A stretch of 64,000 bases of DNA from Xanthomonas hortorum pv. pelargonii. Its GTDB lineage: Bacteria; Pseudomonadota; Gammaproteobacteria; Xanthomonadales; Xanthomonadaceae. A program made the translations under genes and the position numbers. Location: contig NZ_CP098604.1 in NCBI RefSeq assembly GCF_024499015.1, positions 3,472,001 to 3,536,000 on the forward strand. The letters are read 5' to 3'. Positions 1-9,563 of this stretch are shown here, piece after piece (position 1 is the first letter of the stretch; every line of letters starts with the position of its first letter). The notes beneath the pieces were generated by a model. The model was given only the letters and a program-made list of their open reading frames with translations, was not told the DNA's origin and did not search any database.

Positions 1-1
1 T

Positions 2-355
2 CCCGAGTGGACCAGCAACGCGGTGTTGGATTGGTCGTTGGGCAATTGGACGGCATCATGGACGGCGCGCCACATTTCCAAACTCACCGAGCAATGCGGC
101 GATGCGGTGGAATTTGCGGTGTGTTCCGATCCTGCCGTGGGCACCAATCGGCTAGATGCGATCACCTATCACGATGCGCAGGTGGGTTATCGCGTCGATT
201 GGCTCAAGGGTCTGCAACTGACGGCTGGCTTGAACAACGTGTTCGACAAGGATCCGCCGCTCTGCCTGTCGTGCTCACTCAATGGCTATGACGCGTCCAC
301 TTACGACATTCCCGGTGGGCGCTTCTGGTATGCACGTGTGGATTTGAAGTTTTAG
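2..355 (+). CDS. TonB-dependent receptor, C-terminal part (5' end outside window)
   Basis: Only the last 117 or so codons are present. The protein is an outer-membrane beta-barrel receptor that imports a ligand using TonB energy. The C-terminal strands are recognisable: a stretch beginning LQLTAGLNNVFDKDPP, followed by a last strand ending in WYARVDLKF with the terminal aromatic residue needed for barrel assembly. Two Cys pairs (AVCSDP and LCLSCS) are consistent with disulfide-stabilised loops seen in many Xanthomonas receptors. The substrate cannot be told from this fragment. The gene runs toward betA, with a hairpin repeat unit and an IS element between them. Confidence 0.85.
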   Translation, partial: PEWTSNAVLDWSLGNWTASWTARHISKLTEQCGDAVEFAVCSDPAVGTNRLDAITYHDAQVGYRVDWLKGLQLTAGLNNVFDKDPPLCLSCSLNGYDASTYDIPGGRFWYARVDLKF

Positions 356-842
356 TCCATCAGGTCGGGTCGGTCGTAAAGCGGAGAGCGGGTGATCTGC
401 GGCTTGGCTGTGGGGCCCTTGCCCGCCCACCATCGCGGGACACGCCGCAAGTACGTCCGTGTAGGCTCTTACGCGGCATCCATGCCGCGTAAGGTCCCGC
501 GATGGTGGGCGGGCAAGGACCAGTCGAGATGGTCGGTGCGCATGGTTGCAAGCAAGGCATGGTGTGTTGTTTGGATAACGCCGCGGCCGATCAGCTTCGC
601 AACGCAAAACGCAACGCGATCAACAGGTAGGCCTTCATCAAACTACCGACCAACTTTCTGGTGCGGTGTCCTCACCGATTGCGGGACCGTGTGGCGGCAT
701 GGATGCCGCCACCGAGCCTACATGGACGTACTTGCGGCGTGTCCCGCGAGCGGTGAGGGCACCGCGCCCTCGACTACCCAGGTTCACGGCCGCCGCAGTT
801 ACCAGTTCACCTTGCGAGCAGGTTGAATCGCGGCCTTTACTA
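356..842. other. Gene-free interval with one complete A repeat unit
   Basis: This convergent interval lies between the TonB receptor and the IS/betA side. Most of it is repeat unit A (two large hairpins, listed separately). The final 65 bases up to the IS boundary show no gene or clear signal. Confidence 0.7.
394..778 (-). repeat. Repeat unit A, copy 1 (long-spacer type, two branched hairpins)
   Basis: Hairpin A spans 417-518. A perfect 25-bp outer stem (417-441 with 494-518) encloses a 26-nt linker containing CAAGTACGTCCGTGTAGG and a 12-bp inner hairpin (468-493, loop CC). A small GACCA/TGGTC stem follows. About 140 bp later, hairpin A' (660-768) has the same architecture in the opposite orientation: its linker is the reverse complement of the first, but its stem sequences differ. 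Strand is given as minus for hairpin A because imperfect pairs in other copies are wobbles on that strand. The spacer is almost the same as that of the copy near 46.3 kb. Confidence 0.85.
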
Positions 843-1656
843 GGGCCTGTTAACACATCCGAAGCCCATCAACGACTAGGACGAAGCTGAGGAATCCAAG
901 GAACATGACATCCAGCTTCTCGAAGCGCGAGAAAATCCGGCGGTAGCCTTTCAAGCGACGGAACAGTCTCTCCACTTCGTTACGCCGCTTGTACATCTCC
1001 CGGTTGTATTCCCAAGGCTCGACCCGATTGGATTTCGGCGGGACCACCGGCACGAAGCCAAGATCGAGCGCCAACTGGCGGGTTTCGTTGCCTTCGTAAG
1101 CACGGTCCATCAACAAATGAATCGGCCGCTCCACTGGCCCCAGGTGTTCAAGCAACGCGCGGCCTGCAGGTGCGTCATGCACGTTGCCAGGCGTCAATCC
1201 AAAGGTGATGGCTGTTCGAGCATCTGCGGCAACCATATGAATCTTGGTGTTCCATCCACCGCGAGACTTGCCGACGGCCTGCGGGCCGTTTTTTTTAATG
1301 CACCCGTGCCATCGGGATGGACCTTGACGCTGGTGGAGTCCAGCGAGACTGCTTCGATCTTGATGCGCACGATCTGGGACTTCTGCAATTGGGCGAACAT
1401 CCGGTCCAGCACACCCGCCTTGGCCCAACGGTTCATGCGTGTGTAGACCGTATGCCAGTTGCCAAAGCGCTTGGGTAGGCCGCGCCATTTGCAGCCATGC
1501 TCGGCAACGTAAAGGATGGCGTTGACCACTTGCAGGTTGGTCATGCTGACATTGCCGCGCTGCGCCGGCAGGCAGTGTTCGATCAGAGAAAATTGTGCTG
1601 GCGTGATCTCCATGCCCAATAGTTTAATCGCTCGGGCCATTAGTGTTAACAGGCCC
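843..1656 (-). mobile_element. IS5-family (IS427-like) insertion sequence, 814 bp, complete
   Basis: The ends carry matching inverted repeats: GGGCCTGTTAACAC at 843-856 and its reverse complement at 1643-1656. They are flanked by a TA dinucleotide on both sides (841-842 and 1657-1658), consistent with the short target duplication of this group. The element contains a single transposase gene read through a frameshift. It is intact, so it may be recently acquired or active. It lies 10 bp beyond the betA stop codon and leaves that gene unbroken. Confidence 0.85.
850..1640 (-). CDS. IS5-family transposase made by programmed -1 frameshift
   Basis: This DDE transposase cuts and joins the ends of the surrounding IS element. 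It is encoded in two overlapping frames. The first (start 1640) carries the N-terminal DUF4096-like part, including HGCKWRGLPKRFGNWHTVY. The second (to 850) carries the rest of the catalytic fold, with LMDRAYEG and a C-terminal NEVERLFRRLKGYRRIFSR that contains the Y-(2)R-(3)E-(6)K-type motif. The frames meet at a run of eight A residues on the coding strand (1289-1296), a slippery site typical of this group. Reading ...GALKKNGPQAVGK... joins them without loss. Frameshift control is known for the group; that it operates here is inferred. Confidence 0.85.
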
Positions 1657-1666
1657 TAAATGCAGA

Positions 1667-3337
1667 TCACCCACGCACAGGCGCATCGCCCGCCACGTAG
1701 TAGTCCGCCGTACTGCGTGGCAATGGCGTGCGGCCACGCATGCGGTCGGCGATCTTCTCGGCGATCATGATCGTGGTGGCGTTGAGGTTGCCGGTGATGA
1801 TGCGCGGCATGATCGAGGCATCGATCACGCGCAGGCCTTCCATGCCGTGCACGCGGCCCTGTCCATCGACCACCGCCATATCGTCGGTACCCATCGCGCA
1901 GGAGCAGGAGGGATGGTAGGCCGTCTCTGCACGCGCACGCACGAAGGCGTCGAGTTCGGCATCGGTCTTGCAGTCCGCGCTCGGGCTGATCTCGCGGCCG
2001 CGGTAAGCGTCGAGTGCGGGTTGGGCGATGATCTCGCGGGTGATGCGGATCGCATCGCGAAATTCCTGCCAATCCTGATCGGTGGATTGGTAGTTGAACA
2101 GGATCGACGGATGCTGGCGCGGGTCGCGCGATTTGGCATGCACGCGTCCACGGCTGGGCGTGCGCATCGAGCCCACATGCGCCTGGAAACCGTGTTCCTT
2201 CACCGCATTGCTTCCGTTGTAGTTGATCGCCACCGGTAGGAAGTGGTACTGAATGTTGGGCCAGTCGAATTCCTCGCGCGTGCGAATGAAACCGCCTGCT
2301 TCGAACTGATTGCTGGCACCGGTGCCGCTGCCGGCGAACAACCACTCCGCGCCGATCGCCGGTTGGTTCCACCATTGCAATGCCGGATACAACGACACCG
2401 GCTTGGTGCAGGCGTACTGGATGTAAACCTCCAGGTGATCCTGCAAGTTCTGGCCGACGCCCGGCAGATCGTGCACCAGTTGCACATCGAGTGCGCGCAA
2501 TAGATCGGGCGCGCCGACACCTGAGCGTTGCAACAGCTGCGGCGATGCAATCGCGCCAGCGCACACCAATACTTCGCGGCGTGCACGCGCGTCGATGCCG
2601 TCGCTGCTGTTGCCGACCAGATAATGCACGCCGATCGCACGCTTGCCGGCAAACAGGATGCGATCGGTGGTGGCATGGGTGACGATGTGCAAGCCATCGC
2701 GCGGACGCGCCATGTCCAGATAGCCGCGCGCCGTGCTTGCGCGACGCCCTTGCGGCGTCACCGTGCGGTCCATCGGCCCGAAGCCTTCCTGCTGATAGCC
2801 GTTGAGGTCGTCGGTACGCGGGTACCCGGCCTGCACGCCGGCATCGACCATGGCCTGGAACAGCACGTTGTTGTCGTTCTTCGGCGTGGCCACGCTCACC
2901 GGGCCTTCGCCGCCGTGATAATCGTTTGCGCCGATGTCGCGCGTCTCGGCCTTGCGGAAGTACGGCAATACATCGCGGTAACTCCAGTCTTCCAGGCCCG
3001 GCCGCTTGGCCCAGTGGTCGAAATCCAGGGCATTGCCGCGGATGTAGCACATGCCGTTGATCAACGACGACCCGCCCAGCCCTTTGCCGCGGCCGCACTC
3101 CATGCGCCGGTTGTCCATATGCGGCTCCGGCTCGGTTTCATAGGCCCAGTTATAGCGGCGTCCCTGCAGCGGGAAGGCGAGTGCGGCCGGCATCTGGGTG
3201 CGGAAATCCAGCCGATAATCGGGCCCGCCGGCCTCCAGCAGCAACACGCTGACGCCCGGGTCTTCGGTCAGGCGCGCGGCCAGCACGTTGCCCGCCGAGC
3301 CGGCGCCGATGATGATGTAGTCGTATTCGCGTTGCAT
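1667..3337 (-). CDS. betA: Choline dehydrogenase
   Basis: This GMC-family FAD flavoprotein oxidises choline to betaine aldehyde (and can go on to glycine betaine) at the inner membrane, giving an osmoprotectant. The FAD-binding motif is [13 protein letters not shown] at residues 11-23. The GMC signature [15 protein letters not shown] lies near residue 80. The C-terminal active-site region includes [10 protein letters not shown] and [18 protein letters not shown]. Length is 556 residues, normal for BetA. The start at 3337 is chosen because GGAGAAC lies just upstream and the GAG(S)AG motif then sits close to the N terminus. It is the last gene of betT-betB-betA, 159 bp after betB. No betI repressor is visible in this window. 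Confidence 0.93.
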   Translation of the reverse strand: MQREYDYIIIGAGSAGNVLAARLTEDPGVSVLLLEAGGPDYRLDFRTQMPAALAFPLQGRRYNWAYETEPEPHMDNRRMECGRGKGLGGSSLINGMCYIRGNALDFDHWAKRPGLEDWSYRDVLPYFRKAETRDIGANDYHGGEGPVSVATPKNDNNVLFQAMVDAGVQAGYPRTDDLNGYQQEGFGPMDRTVTPQGRRASTARGYLDMARPRDGLHIVTHATTDRILFAGKRAIGVHYLVGNSSDGIDARARREVLVCAGAIASPQLLQRSGVGAPDLLRALDVQLVHDLPGVGQNLQDHLEVYIQYACTKPVSLYPALQWWNQPAIGAEWLFAGSGTGASNQFEAGGFIRTREEFDWPNIQYHFLPVAINYNGSNAVKEHGFQAHVGSMRTPSRGRVHAKSRDPRQHPSILFNYQSTDQDWQEFRDAIRITREIIAQPALDAYRGREISPSADCKTDAELDAFVRARAETAYHPSCSCAMGTDDMAVVDGQGRVHGMEGLRVIDASIMPRIITGNLNATTIMIAEKIADRMRGRTPLPRSTADYYVAGDAPVRG

Positions 3338-3496
3338 GGTGTTCTCCTGTTGCGGCGCCGGCTTGAAGCGGCTTTCAAAACGATTGCGCGGTGGGGCATC
3401 GATGCCTGTGCCCGAAACGGCAGCACTGCCCGCGCGCTGCGGCTTGTGCATGTCGCCGATGGTGCCGGCGACTGCCTGCCAGGTGGTGTCAGCCGC

Positions 3497-4969
3497 TCAA
3501 AACACCGACGCGTAGCGTTCCAGTTCGACCTGGACAGACTTGGTACGCGTGTAGGCCTGCAAGGTGGCCAGCCCGTTTTCGCGGCCCACACCGGATTGCT
3601 TGTAGCCACCAACCGGCATCGGTGCCGGCGATTCGCCCCAGGTGTTGATCCAGCAGATGCCCGCTTCCAGGCGATGAATCAGACGATGCGCGCGTGCAAG
3701 ATCCGGCGTCACCACGCCTGCGGCCAGGCCGTACGTGGTGGCGTTTGCGCGTGTGATCGCTTCGTCCTCGTCGTCGTAGGTGAGCAGGCTCAAGACCGGC
3801 CCGAAGATTTCTTCGCGCACGATGGTCATCACGTCGGTGCAATCGCTGAAGATGGTCGGTGCGATGTAGCAGCCTTGTGCCAGCGCACCATCGCGCAGAC
3901 GCTGCCCACCGCACAGCAAGCGCGCGCCTTCGGCCTTGCCTTGTTCGATGTAGTCCAGCACGCGCTGCATATGCGCGGCGCTGACCATCGGGCCGAAGGT
4001 GGTGCGCGCATCCAGCGGGTCGCCGATCTGGATGCGTTGCACGCGTGCCAGCAGCCGCGCTTCGAAGGCGTTGCGCAGCGCGCGCGGTACGAACACGCGC
4101 GTGCCATTGGTGCACACCTGCCCGGAACTGTAGAAGTTGGCCATCATGGCGATGTCGGCAGCCAGATCCAGATCGGCATCGGCGCAGACGATCAGCGGCG
4201 ACTTGCCGCCCAGTTCCATGGTCACGTCTTTCAACGATGAACTCGATGCGCTGGCCATCACTTTGCGTCCGGTCGCGGTGCCGCCGGTGAAGCTGATCTT
4301 TTCGATCTGCGGATGTTCGGTGAGCGCGGTGCCCACACTGGCCCCGTCGCCGGGCAGCACGTTGAACACGCCATCGGGCAGGCCGGCTTCGGTGAAAATT
4401 TCAGCCAGCTTGAGTGCGGTCAGTGGCGTCACTTCGCTGGGTTTGAAGATCATTGCGTTGCCGGCCGCCAGTGCAGGTGCGGCCTTCCACAGCGCAATCT
4501 GGATCGGGTAATTCCACGCGCCGATCGCGCCCACCACGCCAAGTGGCTCGTGGCGCGTGTAGAAGAAGCTGCCTTCGCGCAACGGTACCTGCACGCCCTG
4601 CAGCGCGTGCGCCACGCCTGCGTAGTACTCCAGCACATCTGCGCCGGTGACGATGTCCACGCTGCGGGTTTCGCTCAGCGGCTTGCCGGTGTTGAGGGTT
4701 TCCAGTTCGGCCAGTGCGTCGTTGCGCTCGCGCAGCAACGCCACCGCGCGCAGCAGGATGCGCGAGCGTTCCACCGTGGTCAGTGCCGCCCATTGCTGTT
4801 GGCCGGCCTTGGCGCTATCTACCGCCGCGTCCAGATCGTCGGCGCCGGCGTTGTGCACATTGGCCAGCACTTCGCCGGTGGCAGGGTTGATGACCTCGAA
4901 GGTGTGACCGCCGCGGGCGGGAACATAACGGCCGCCGATATACAGCAACTGGTCGGGAAAACGTGGCAT
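3497..4969 (-). CDS. betB: Betaine aldehyde dehydrogenase
   Basis: This NAD(P)-dependent aldehyde dehydrogenase converts betaine aldehyde to glycine betaine, the second step of choline oxidation. It is 490 residues long, typical of BetB. The catalytic base Glu252 lies in MELGGKSP and the catalytic Cys286 in [12 protein letters not shown]. The cofactor-site segments AWNYP (151-155) and FTGGTATG (227-234) are present. The start at 4969 has a strong AGGAGG-type ribosome site directly upstream. The gene lies 40 bp after betT and 159 bp before betA, so co-transcription with the transporter is likely. Confidence 0.95.
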   Translation of the reverse strand: MPRFPDQLLYIGGRYVPARGGHTFEVINPATGEVLANVHNAGADDLDAAVDSAKAGQQQWAALTTVERSRILLRAVALLRERNDALAELETLNTGKPLSETRSVDIVTGADVLEYYAGVAHALQGVQVPLREGSFFYTRHEPLGVVGAIGAWNYPIQIALWKAAPALAAGNAMIFKPSEVTPLTALKLAEIFTEAGLPDGVFNVLPGDGASVGTALTEHPQIEKISFTGGTATGRKVMASASSSSLKDVTMELGGKSPLIVCADADLDLAADIAMMANFYSSGQVCTNGTRVFVPRALRNAFEARLLARVQRIQIGDPLDARTTFGPMVSAAHMQRVLDYIEQGKAEGARLLCGGQRLRDGALAQGCYIAPTIFSDCTDVMTIVREEIFGPVLSLLTYDDEDEAITRANATTYGLAAGVVTPDLARAHRLIHRLEAGICWINTWGESPAPMPVGGYKQSGVGRENGLATLQAYTRTKSVQVELERYASVF

Positions 4970-5009
4970 GACAAACCTCCTGTGGGGCGCACGCGGCAGC
5001 GGCGGCACC

Positions 5010-6989
5010 TCAGCGCGTGAGATGCAGAAACTGCAGATGGCGCTCGTATTGATCGATGATGTCGTTGATGATCTGCTCGCGGCTGTAACCGACCAGGTCG
5101 TAATCCTGGCTGCCTTCGTACAGATACACCTCGGCGCGGTAATAGCGTTGGTTGCGCAGGCGTTGCGCGGCGAACGAGGGCGTGAGGTAGCCGCGCATCA
5201 CCACCTGGTAGCGGAAGCCTTGCTGCTCGCCGTGATCGACGCTGATTTCCATATCGTCGTCGTCCAGCCGGCTGCTGACCTGCCAGCCTTCTTCCTGCAG
5301 CTGTGTGGTGACCGCTTCGATCGCCGGCCGCACCTGGTCGTGCATGAAGCGATAGACCTCATCGCGCGCGGGGAAATGCATCGCCTGGCCCAGCCGCTGA
5401 CGCCAGCCGCGGTGATTGCGCGATTGCCCGATCAACGGACTGGGGCTGTAGAGCTGCGCGCGTTTGCGTTGCGATTCTTCGCTGAGTGCGCGCGACAAGC
5501 CCCACGCCATCAGCAACAGCACGGCAGAGAACGGCAGCGAGGCCAGCACCACCGCTGATTTCAATGCGTCCATGCTGCCGGCAAGCAAGAGACCAGCGGT
5601 GACCACGGCGGTGAGCACGCCCCAGAACACGCGCAGCCAGCGCGGGCCATCGTCGTGCGGCTCGCCTCCATGCGAGGACAAGGTAGACAACACCACCGTG
5701 CCGGAATCGGCAGAGGTCACGAAGAACACGAAGCTGACCGCCACCGTCACCGTGATCACCGTGCGGCTCCACGGGTAGCCCTGCAGCAGCGAATACAGCA
5801 CCGTCTGCGGGGCATCGATGGCCTGTTGCGCCAGTGCGCCCTGGCCGTGATGCAGCAACTGATCCAGCGCGCTGTTGCCGAAGATCGACAGCCACGCCAG
5901 CGTGAAGCCGAGCGGGATCAGCAACACCCCGAGCACGAACTCGCGAATGGTGCGCCCGCGCGAAATGCGCGCAATGAACAGCCCCACGAACGGTGCCCAG
6001 CCGATCCACCAGGCCCAATAGAACACCGTCCAGTTGCCCAGCCAATCGCTGCGCCCGCCGTAGGCATACACGTCGAAACTCTTGTTGACCACACTGCCCA
6101 GGTAGTCGCCCAGGTTCTGTATCAGCGCGTTGAGCAGATATTGCGTGGGGCCGGCAAACAGCATGAACAGCAGCAGCGCGATCGCCAGCAGCATGTTGAT
6201 GTCCGACATCCAGCGCACGCCTTTTTCCACGCCGGACACCGCCACCAGAATGGCCGCGCCCATCATCGCCACGATCAACGCGACCTGCACCCAGTGCGTA
6301 TGCGGCACATCGAACAAGGTGCTCAGCCCGGCATTGAGATGCAGCACGCCAAAGCCCATGTCCGCACCGATACCGAACACGGTGGCCACGATGCCCAGCG
6401 CATCCACGGTGTAACCGATCGGCCCGTTGATGCGCTTGCCGATCAGCGGATACAGCGCCGAGCGCAAGGCCAACGGCAAGTTGTGCCGGAACGCGAAGTA
6501 GGCCAGTGCCATCGCCGCCAGCGCGAACACGCCCCAGCCATGCAGGCCCCAATGCAGGAACAGCAACTGCATCGCCTGACGTGCGGAGGCTTCGCCGCTG
6601 CCGGTGCCGCTTTGTGGCGGTTGCAGATAATGGGTGAGCGGTTCGGAGACGCAGAAGAAGAACAAGGTGATGCTGATGCCGGCGGCGAACAGCATGCCCG
6701 CCCAGGAGAGATAGCTGAATTCCGGTTCGTCGTGGTCGGCGCCGAGCTTGATGTTGCCGTAGCTGGACAAGGCCACGCCGAGCACGAACACCAGGTACAC
6801 CGTCATCGCCAGCAGGTAGTACCAGCCGACATTGCGCGAGGCCCAGGTCTGCGCATCCAGCAGCACGCGGCCTGCATCCAACGGAAACAACGACACCAGC
6901 AACGCAAACGTACAGACCACCGTTGCCGCCAACACGAATACCGGACGCAAGGTGCGCACCGGTGCCAGTTGCGGCTCTACCGCACTCAT
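5010..6989 (-). CDS. betT: Choline transporter, BCCT family
   Basis: A sodium- or proton-coupled choline uptake carrier of the betaine/choline/carnitine family in the inner membrane. The 659-residue protein has about 12 hydrophobic segments in its first 500 residues. These include the Trp-rich BCCT signature region ([19 protein letters not shown]), which lines the substrate path. A hydrophilic C-terminal tail of about 150 residues follows; in E. coli BetT such a tail is needed for osmotic activation. It is the first gene of the bet operon, so the promoter should lie in the short gap between 6990 and the terminator at 7035-7064. Choline specificity is inferred from the linkage to betB and betA. 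Confidence 0.92.
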   Translation of the reverse strand: MSAVEPQLAPVRTLRPVFVLAATVVCTFALLVSLFPLDAGRVLLDAQTWASRNVGWYYLLAMTVYLVFVLGVALSSYGNIKLGADHDEPEFSYLSWAGMLFAAGISITLFFFCVSEPLTHYLQPPQSGTGSGEASARQAMQLLFLHWGLHGWGVFALAAMALAYFAFRHNLPLALRSALYPLIGKRINGPIGYTVDALGIVATVFGIGADMGFGVLHLNAGLSTLFDVPHTHWVQVALIVAMMGAAILVAVSGVEKGVRWMSDINMLLAIALLLFMLFAGPTQYLLNALIQNLGDYLGSVVNKSFDVYAYGGRSDWLGNWTVFYWAWWIGWAPFVGLFIARISRGRTIREFVLGVLLIPLGFTLAWLSIFGNSALDQLLHHGQGALAQQAIDAPQTVLYSLLQGYPWSRTVITVTVAVSFVFFVTSADSGTVVLSTLSSHGGEPHDDGPRWLRVFWGVLTAVVTAGLLLAGSMDALKSAVVLASLPFSAVLLLMAWGLSRALSEESQRKRAQLYSPSPLIGQSRNHRGWRQRLGQAMHFPARDEVYRFMHDQVRPAIEAVTTQLQEEGWQVSSRLDDDDMEISVDHGEQQGFRYQVVMRGYLTPSFAAQRLRNQRYYRAEVYLYEGSQDYDLVGYSREQIINDIIDQYERHLQFLHLTR

Positions 6990-7034
6990 ACCAGCGCACT
7001 CATAAGAGGCGTGTCACGGACTGTGCTCCCAACG

Positions 7035-7064
7035 AAAAACCGCCTGCGTTATCGCACAGGCGGT
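7035..7064 (-). terminator. Rho-independent terminator
   Basis: On the minus strand a stem pairing CCGCCTG with CAGGCGG (7040-7046 and 7057-7063) is followed by a run of five T. It ends the leftward transcript of the 7126-10364 gene cluster and insulates betT from it. Confidence 0.8.
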
Positions 7065-7125
7065 GTCGAGGGGGTGTCATCGGTCGAGTTCGCCTATGCG
7101 AACCCGTAGCCACTTTTCGCGGTAT

Positions 7126-7893
7126 TCAACGCAGCAACTGGGTCGGCACGCGGATATCCATGCCAACCGCCAGATGATCTGAAAACGCGGCGGGAATCGC
7201 TTCGATGCGTTCGATCGTCAGACTGTCGCTGACCAGAATATGGTCGATCGCCCGATCCGGGCGCCAACTCGGAAAGGTGTGCACCTCGCAGCTCGGTGGC
7301 TGCAACCGCGTATGCCGATACAGCGCCTGCATCTCCGGCCGGTCGGCCATGCAATTGAAATCGCCCATCAACATCGCGTTGGGATGCTCGGACAACAGCT
7401 CGGCGATGAAGGCCAGTTGCGCCATGCGCGAATTGGCGCCCAGCGACAGATGTGCCACTGCCACCGCCAAGCCGTCGCGACCTTCGCCGAATTTGGCCAG
7501 CAGGATGCCGCGCCCGCCGATCCGGCCGGGCAGGGCGTGGTCCTGTACTTCCAGCGGTTGCAGCTTGCTGAGCAGCCCATTCGCGCTGGAGGCCACCCCG
7601 CCCATGCGGCGGTTGGGTTGGTGGCTCCAGTAATCGAAGCCGGCGCGCTCGGCCAGGTAGTGGGTCTGGTTGGTGAAGCCCGAGCGCAGGCTGCCCGGGT
7701 CCGCCTCCTGCAAGCCTACGATGTCGCGTTCGCCGGCCAGCTTGGCGATGCTGTCCAGGCTGGTGCGCTTGCTGCCCAGCGGCAGCGCGTGCGACCAGCT
7801 GCGCGTGACGTAATCGCTGTAACGGCGGGTGCTGGAGCCGGCCTGGATATTGGCGGTCAGCACCCGCAGGGTGCGCGAATCCGAAGCGTTCAC
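7126..7893 (-). CDS. Endonuclease/exonuclease/phosphatase family protein
   Basis: This 255-residue protein has the full set of motifs of the DNase I-like metal-dependent phosphodiesterase fold: LTANIQ near the N terminus, GLQEAD (metal-binding Glu), HLSLG, MGDFNCMADRP, DRAIDHILVS and SDHLAVGM (catalytic His). The exact substrate (nucleic acid, phospholipid or other phosphodiester) cannot be read from sequence. There is no signal peptide, so it is probably cytoplasmic. It starts with GTG 19 bp after the preceding dsbA gene and is the last gene of a cluster with two dsbA genes and cytochrome c4, an order found in related gamma-proteobacteria. Confidence 0.85.
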   Translation of the reverse strand: MNASDSRTLRVLTANIQAGSSTRRYSDYVTRSWSHALPLGSKRTSLDSIAKLAGERDIVGLQEADPGSLRSGFTNQTHYLAERAGFDYWSHQPNRRMGGVASSANGLLSKLQPLEVQDHALPGRIGGRGILLAKFGEGRDGLAVAVAHLSLGANSRMAQLAFIAELLSEHPNAMLMGDFNCMADRPEMQALYRHTRLQPPSCEVHTFPSWRPDRAIDHILVSDSLTIERIEAIPAAFSDHLAVGMDIRVPTQLLR

Positions 7894-7912
7894 TGGATGG
7901 CGATCGCTCGGG

Positions 7913-8728
7913 TCACTTGGCCAGCGTGGCGCGTTCGCGCGCGATCAGGTGATCGGCAATGCGCAACATGTCCGGGAAGCTCTGGCCCTTGACCAGGTAC
8001 TTGCCGTTGACGATCAACGACGGGGTGCCGGTGAGCTTGCTGCGGGTGGCGAACTGCTTGGCGCGGTTGGTCTTGGCCGACACGCCGAAGCTGCTCATGG
8101 TGTCGATGAAGGTCTTCTGGTCCACGCCGTACTTGGCGTAGAACGCGGCGATGTCCTGCACCGAGTCCTTGCCGCGCTCGCCCTTGAGGGTCTGCTCGGT
8201 ATGGATGGCCTTGTACAGCGCTTCGTGGGTCTTCTCCTGCACGCCCAGCGTTTCGGCGGCATAGAAGGCGCGGCCGTAGTCGTCCCACGGGCCACCGAAC
8301 ATCGCCGGCACGTAGACGAAATGCACGTCCGAGGGCAAACCGGCCTTCCACGGCCCGATCAGCGGCTGGAACGCATTGCAGGCAGGGCAGACATAGCCGA
8401 ACACCTCGGCCACTTCGATCTTGCCGGCGGCCTGCTGGTACGGCTGGCCACCTTCGATATCCAGATAGTCGGTGCCGGCGACCGGCTCGGGGCCGTTCGG
8501 TGCACGCGGGGCGGCGCTGGGCGCGGCGGCGGGCGGTGTGCTGGCGCTCTCGCCGACGGCCGGCGGTGCGGCGGGGTCTGCGGCCGGCGTGGCAGCAGCC
8601 GGAGCAGTCGCGGTGTCAGCGGCCGGCGTGGCAGCGGCAGGTGCGGTGTCGGACGAACCGTCCTGGGCCTTGCAGGCGACCATGATCGGCAGCAGCGCCA
8701 TCAGCGTCAGGGCGAAGCGGGTCTTCAT
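7913..8728 (-). CDS. dsbA: DsbA-type thiol:disulfide oxidoreductase lipoprotein with Ala/Pro linker
   Basis: A periplasmic thioredoxin-fold oxidase that would introduce disulfide bonds into exported proteins. The signal sequence ends in a lipobox with the lipidated Cys at residue 19 (LLPIMVAC), so it should be membrane-tethered. Residues 20-82 are a low-complexity Ala/Pro/Thr linker that contains the block APAAATPAAD twice. The thioredoxin domain carries the active site Cys114-Pro-Ala-Cys117, where most DsbA proteins have CPHC, and the cis-proline loop TGTPSLIV. The start at 8728 gives the clean signal peptide. The tandem neighbour is a shorter paralogue with canonical CPHC, so the pair probably divides labour by reach or redox potential (inference). 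Confidence 0.9.
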   Translation of the reverse strand: MKTRFALTLMALLPIMVACKAQDGSSDTAPAAATPAADTATAPAAATPAADPAAPPAVGESASTPPAAAPSAAPRAPNGPEPVAGTDYLDIEGGQPYQQAAGKIEVAEVFGYVCPACNAFQPLIGPWKAGLPSDVHFVYVPAMFGGPWDDYGRAFYAAETLGVQEKTHEALYKAIHTEQTLKGERGKDSVQDIAAFYAKYGVDQKTFIDTMSSFGVSAKTNRAKQFATRSKLTGTPSLIVNGKYLVKGQSFPDMLRIADHLIARERATLAK

Positions 8729-8819
8729 CGGATTGGATCTCCAGCGTGGGGCGAGAAAAGGGCCGGACGGCCGCGGGGCGCATGATGCCACGGGCGGCCG
8801 TCGGTGGCGGTTACGCGGT

Positions 8820-9470
8820 TCAGCGCTTGGCAGGCGCAGCGTGCTCGCGGGCGATCAGATAGTCGGCCACGCGCAGCATGTCCGGGTAATTGCGCGCGCC
8901 GATCAGATAGCGCCCGTTGATGATGATGGCCGGGGTGCCGGGGAGCTTGCTGCGCTTGGCGAAGTCGCGCGCGGCATCAAGCTTGGCGTCCACCGCCGCG
9001 CTCTTGTAGGTCTCGACGAAGCGCTGCTGCGGCACGCCGTAGTCGGCGTAGAACGCCGCCAGTTCTTCCGGTGCCACGTTCTGCGAGGGCACGCTCTGCT
9101 TTTCGTGGATCGCCTCGAACATGGCGCGATGGCTGCGCTTGGCCACGCCCAGGATGTCGGCGGCAAAGTAGGCGCGCGCGAATGCATCCCAGAACCCGCC
9201 GAATGCCGCCGGCACCGGGGTGAAGCGCACATAGGACGGCTGCTTGGCCACCCAGGCCTCCAGGGTTGGCTCGAAGTGCGCGCAGTGCGGGCAGGTGTAG
9301 CCGAACACCTCGGTCACTTCGACCTTGCCGGCCAGCGGCGCGTACGGCTGGCCGCCGTCGATCACGATGTAGTCGTCGCCTTCGACCGGCGGTGCGTTCT
9401 TGTCGGCGGCGCAGGCCGCCAGCGGCAGCAGGATCAACAACAGCAGGGACAGACGGGAAAACAGCTTCAT
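8820..9470 (-). CDS. dsbA: DsbA-type thiol:disulfide interchange lipoprotein (canonical CPHC)
   Basis: This periplasmic disulfide-forming enzyme has 216 residues. A lipoprotein signal ends in LLPLAAC (Cys20). The active site is Cys60-Pro-His-Cys63 in EVFGYTCPHCAHF and the cis-proline loop is LPGTPAIII. The linker between lipid anchor and domain is only about ten residues. It is the second gene of the cyt c4-dsbA-dsbA-EEP cluster, with gaps of about 90 bp on either side. It is clearly homologous to the next gene downstream and resembles the Pseudomonas dsbA found beside cytochrome c4. Confidence 0.92.
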   Translation of the reverse strand: MKLFSRLSLLLLILLPLAACAADKNAPPVEGDDYIVIDGGQPYAPLAGKVEVTEVFGYTCPHCAHFEPTLEAWVAKQPSYVRFTPVPAAFGGFWDAFARAYFAADILGVAKRSHRAMFEAIHEKQSVPSQNVAPEELAAFYADYGVPQQRFVETYKSAAVDAKLDAARDFAKRSKLPGTPAIIINGRYLIGARNYPDMLRVADYLIAREHAAPAKR

Positions 9471-9563
9471 GCAGGCTCCGTGGGGATATGGGGAGGACGG
9501 GAAACGACGACGCCGGTCGCGGGACCGGCGTCGTGAAGCGGTGTGGCAGCCGTAGCGTTCAAC

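Noticed and set aside
417..518. Hairpin A as an ordinary Rho-independent terminator
   Set aside because: The stem is 25 bp with a branched interior and no T-run on either side, and it occurs in several near-identical copies, unlike a gene-specific terminator.
2528..4240. 570-codon open frame on the plus strand across betA and betB
   Set aside because: It is antisense to two well-supported enzymes and shows no recognisable domain.
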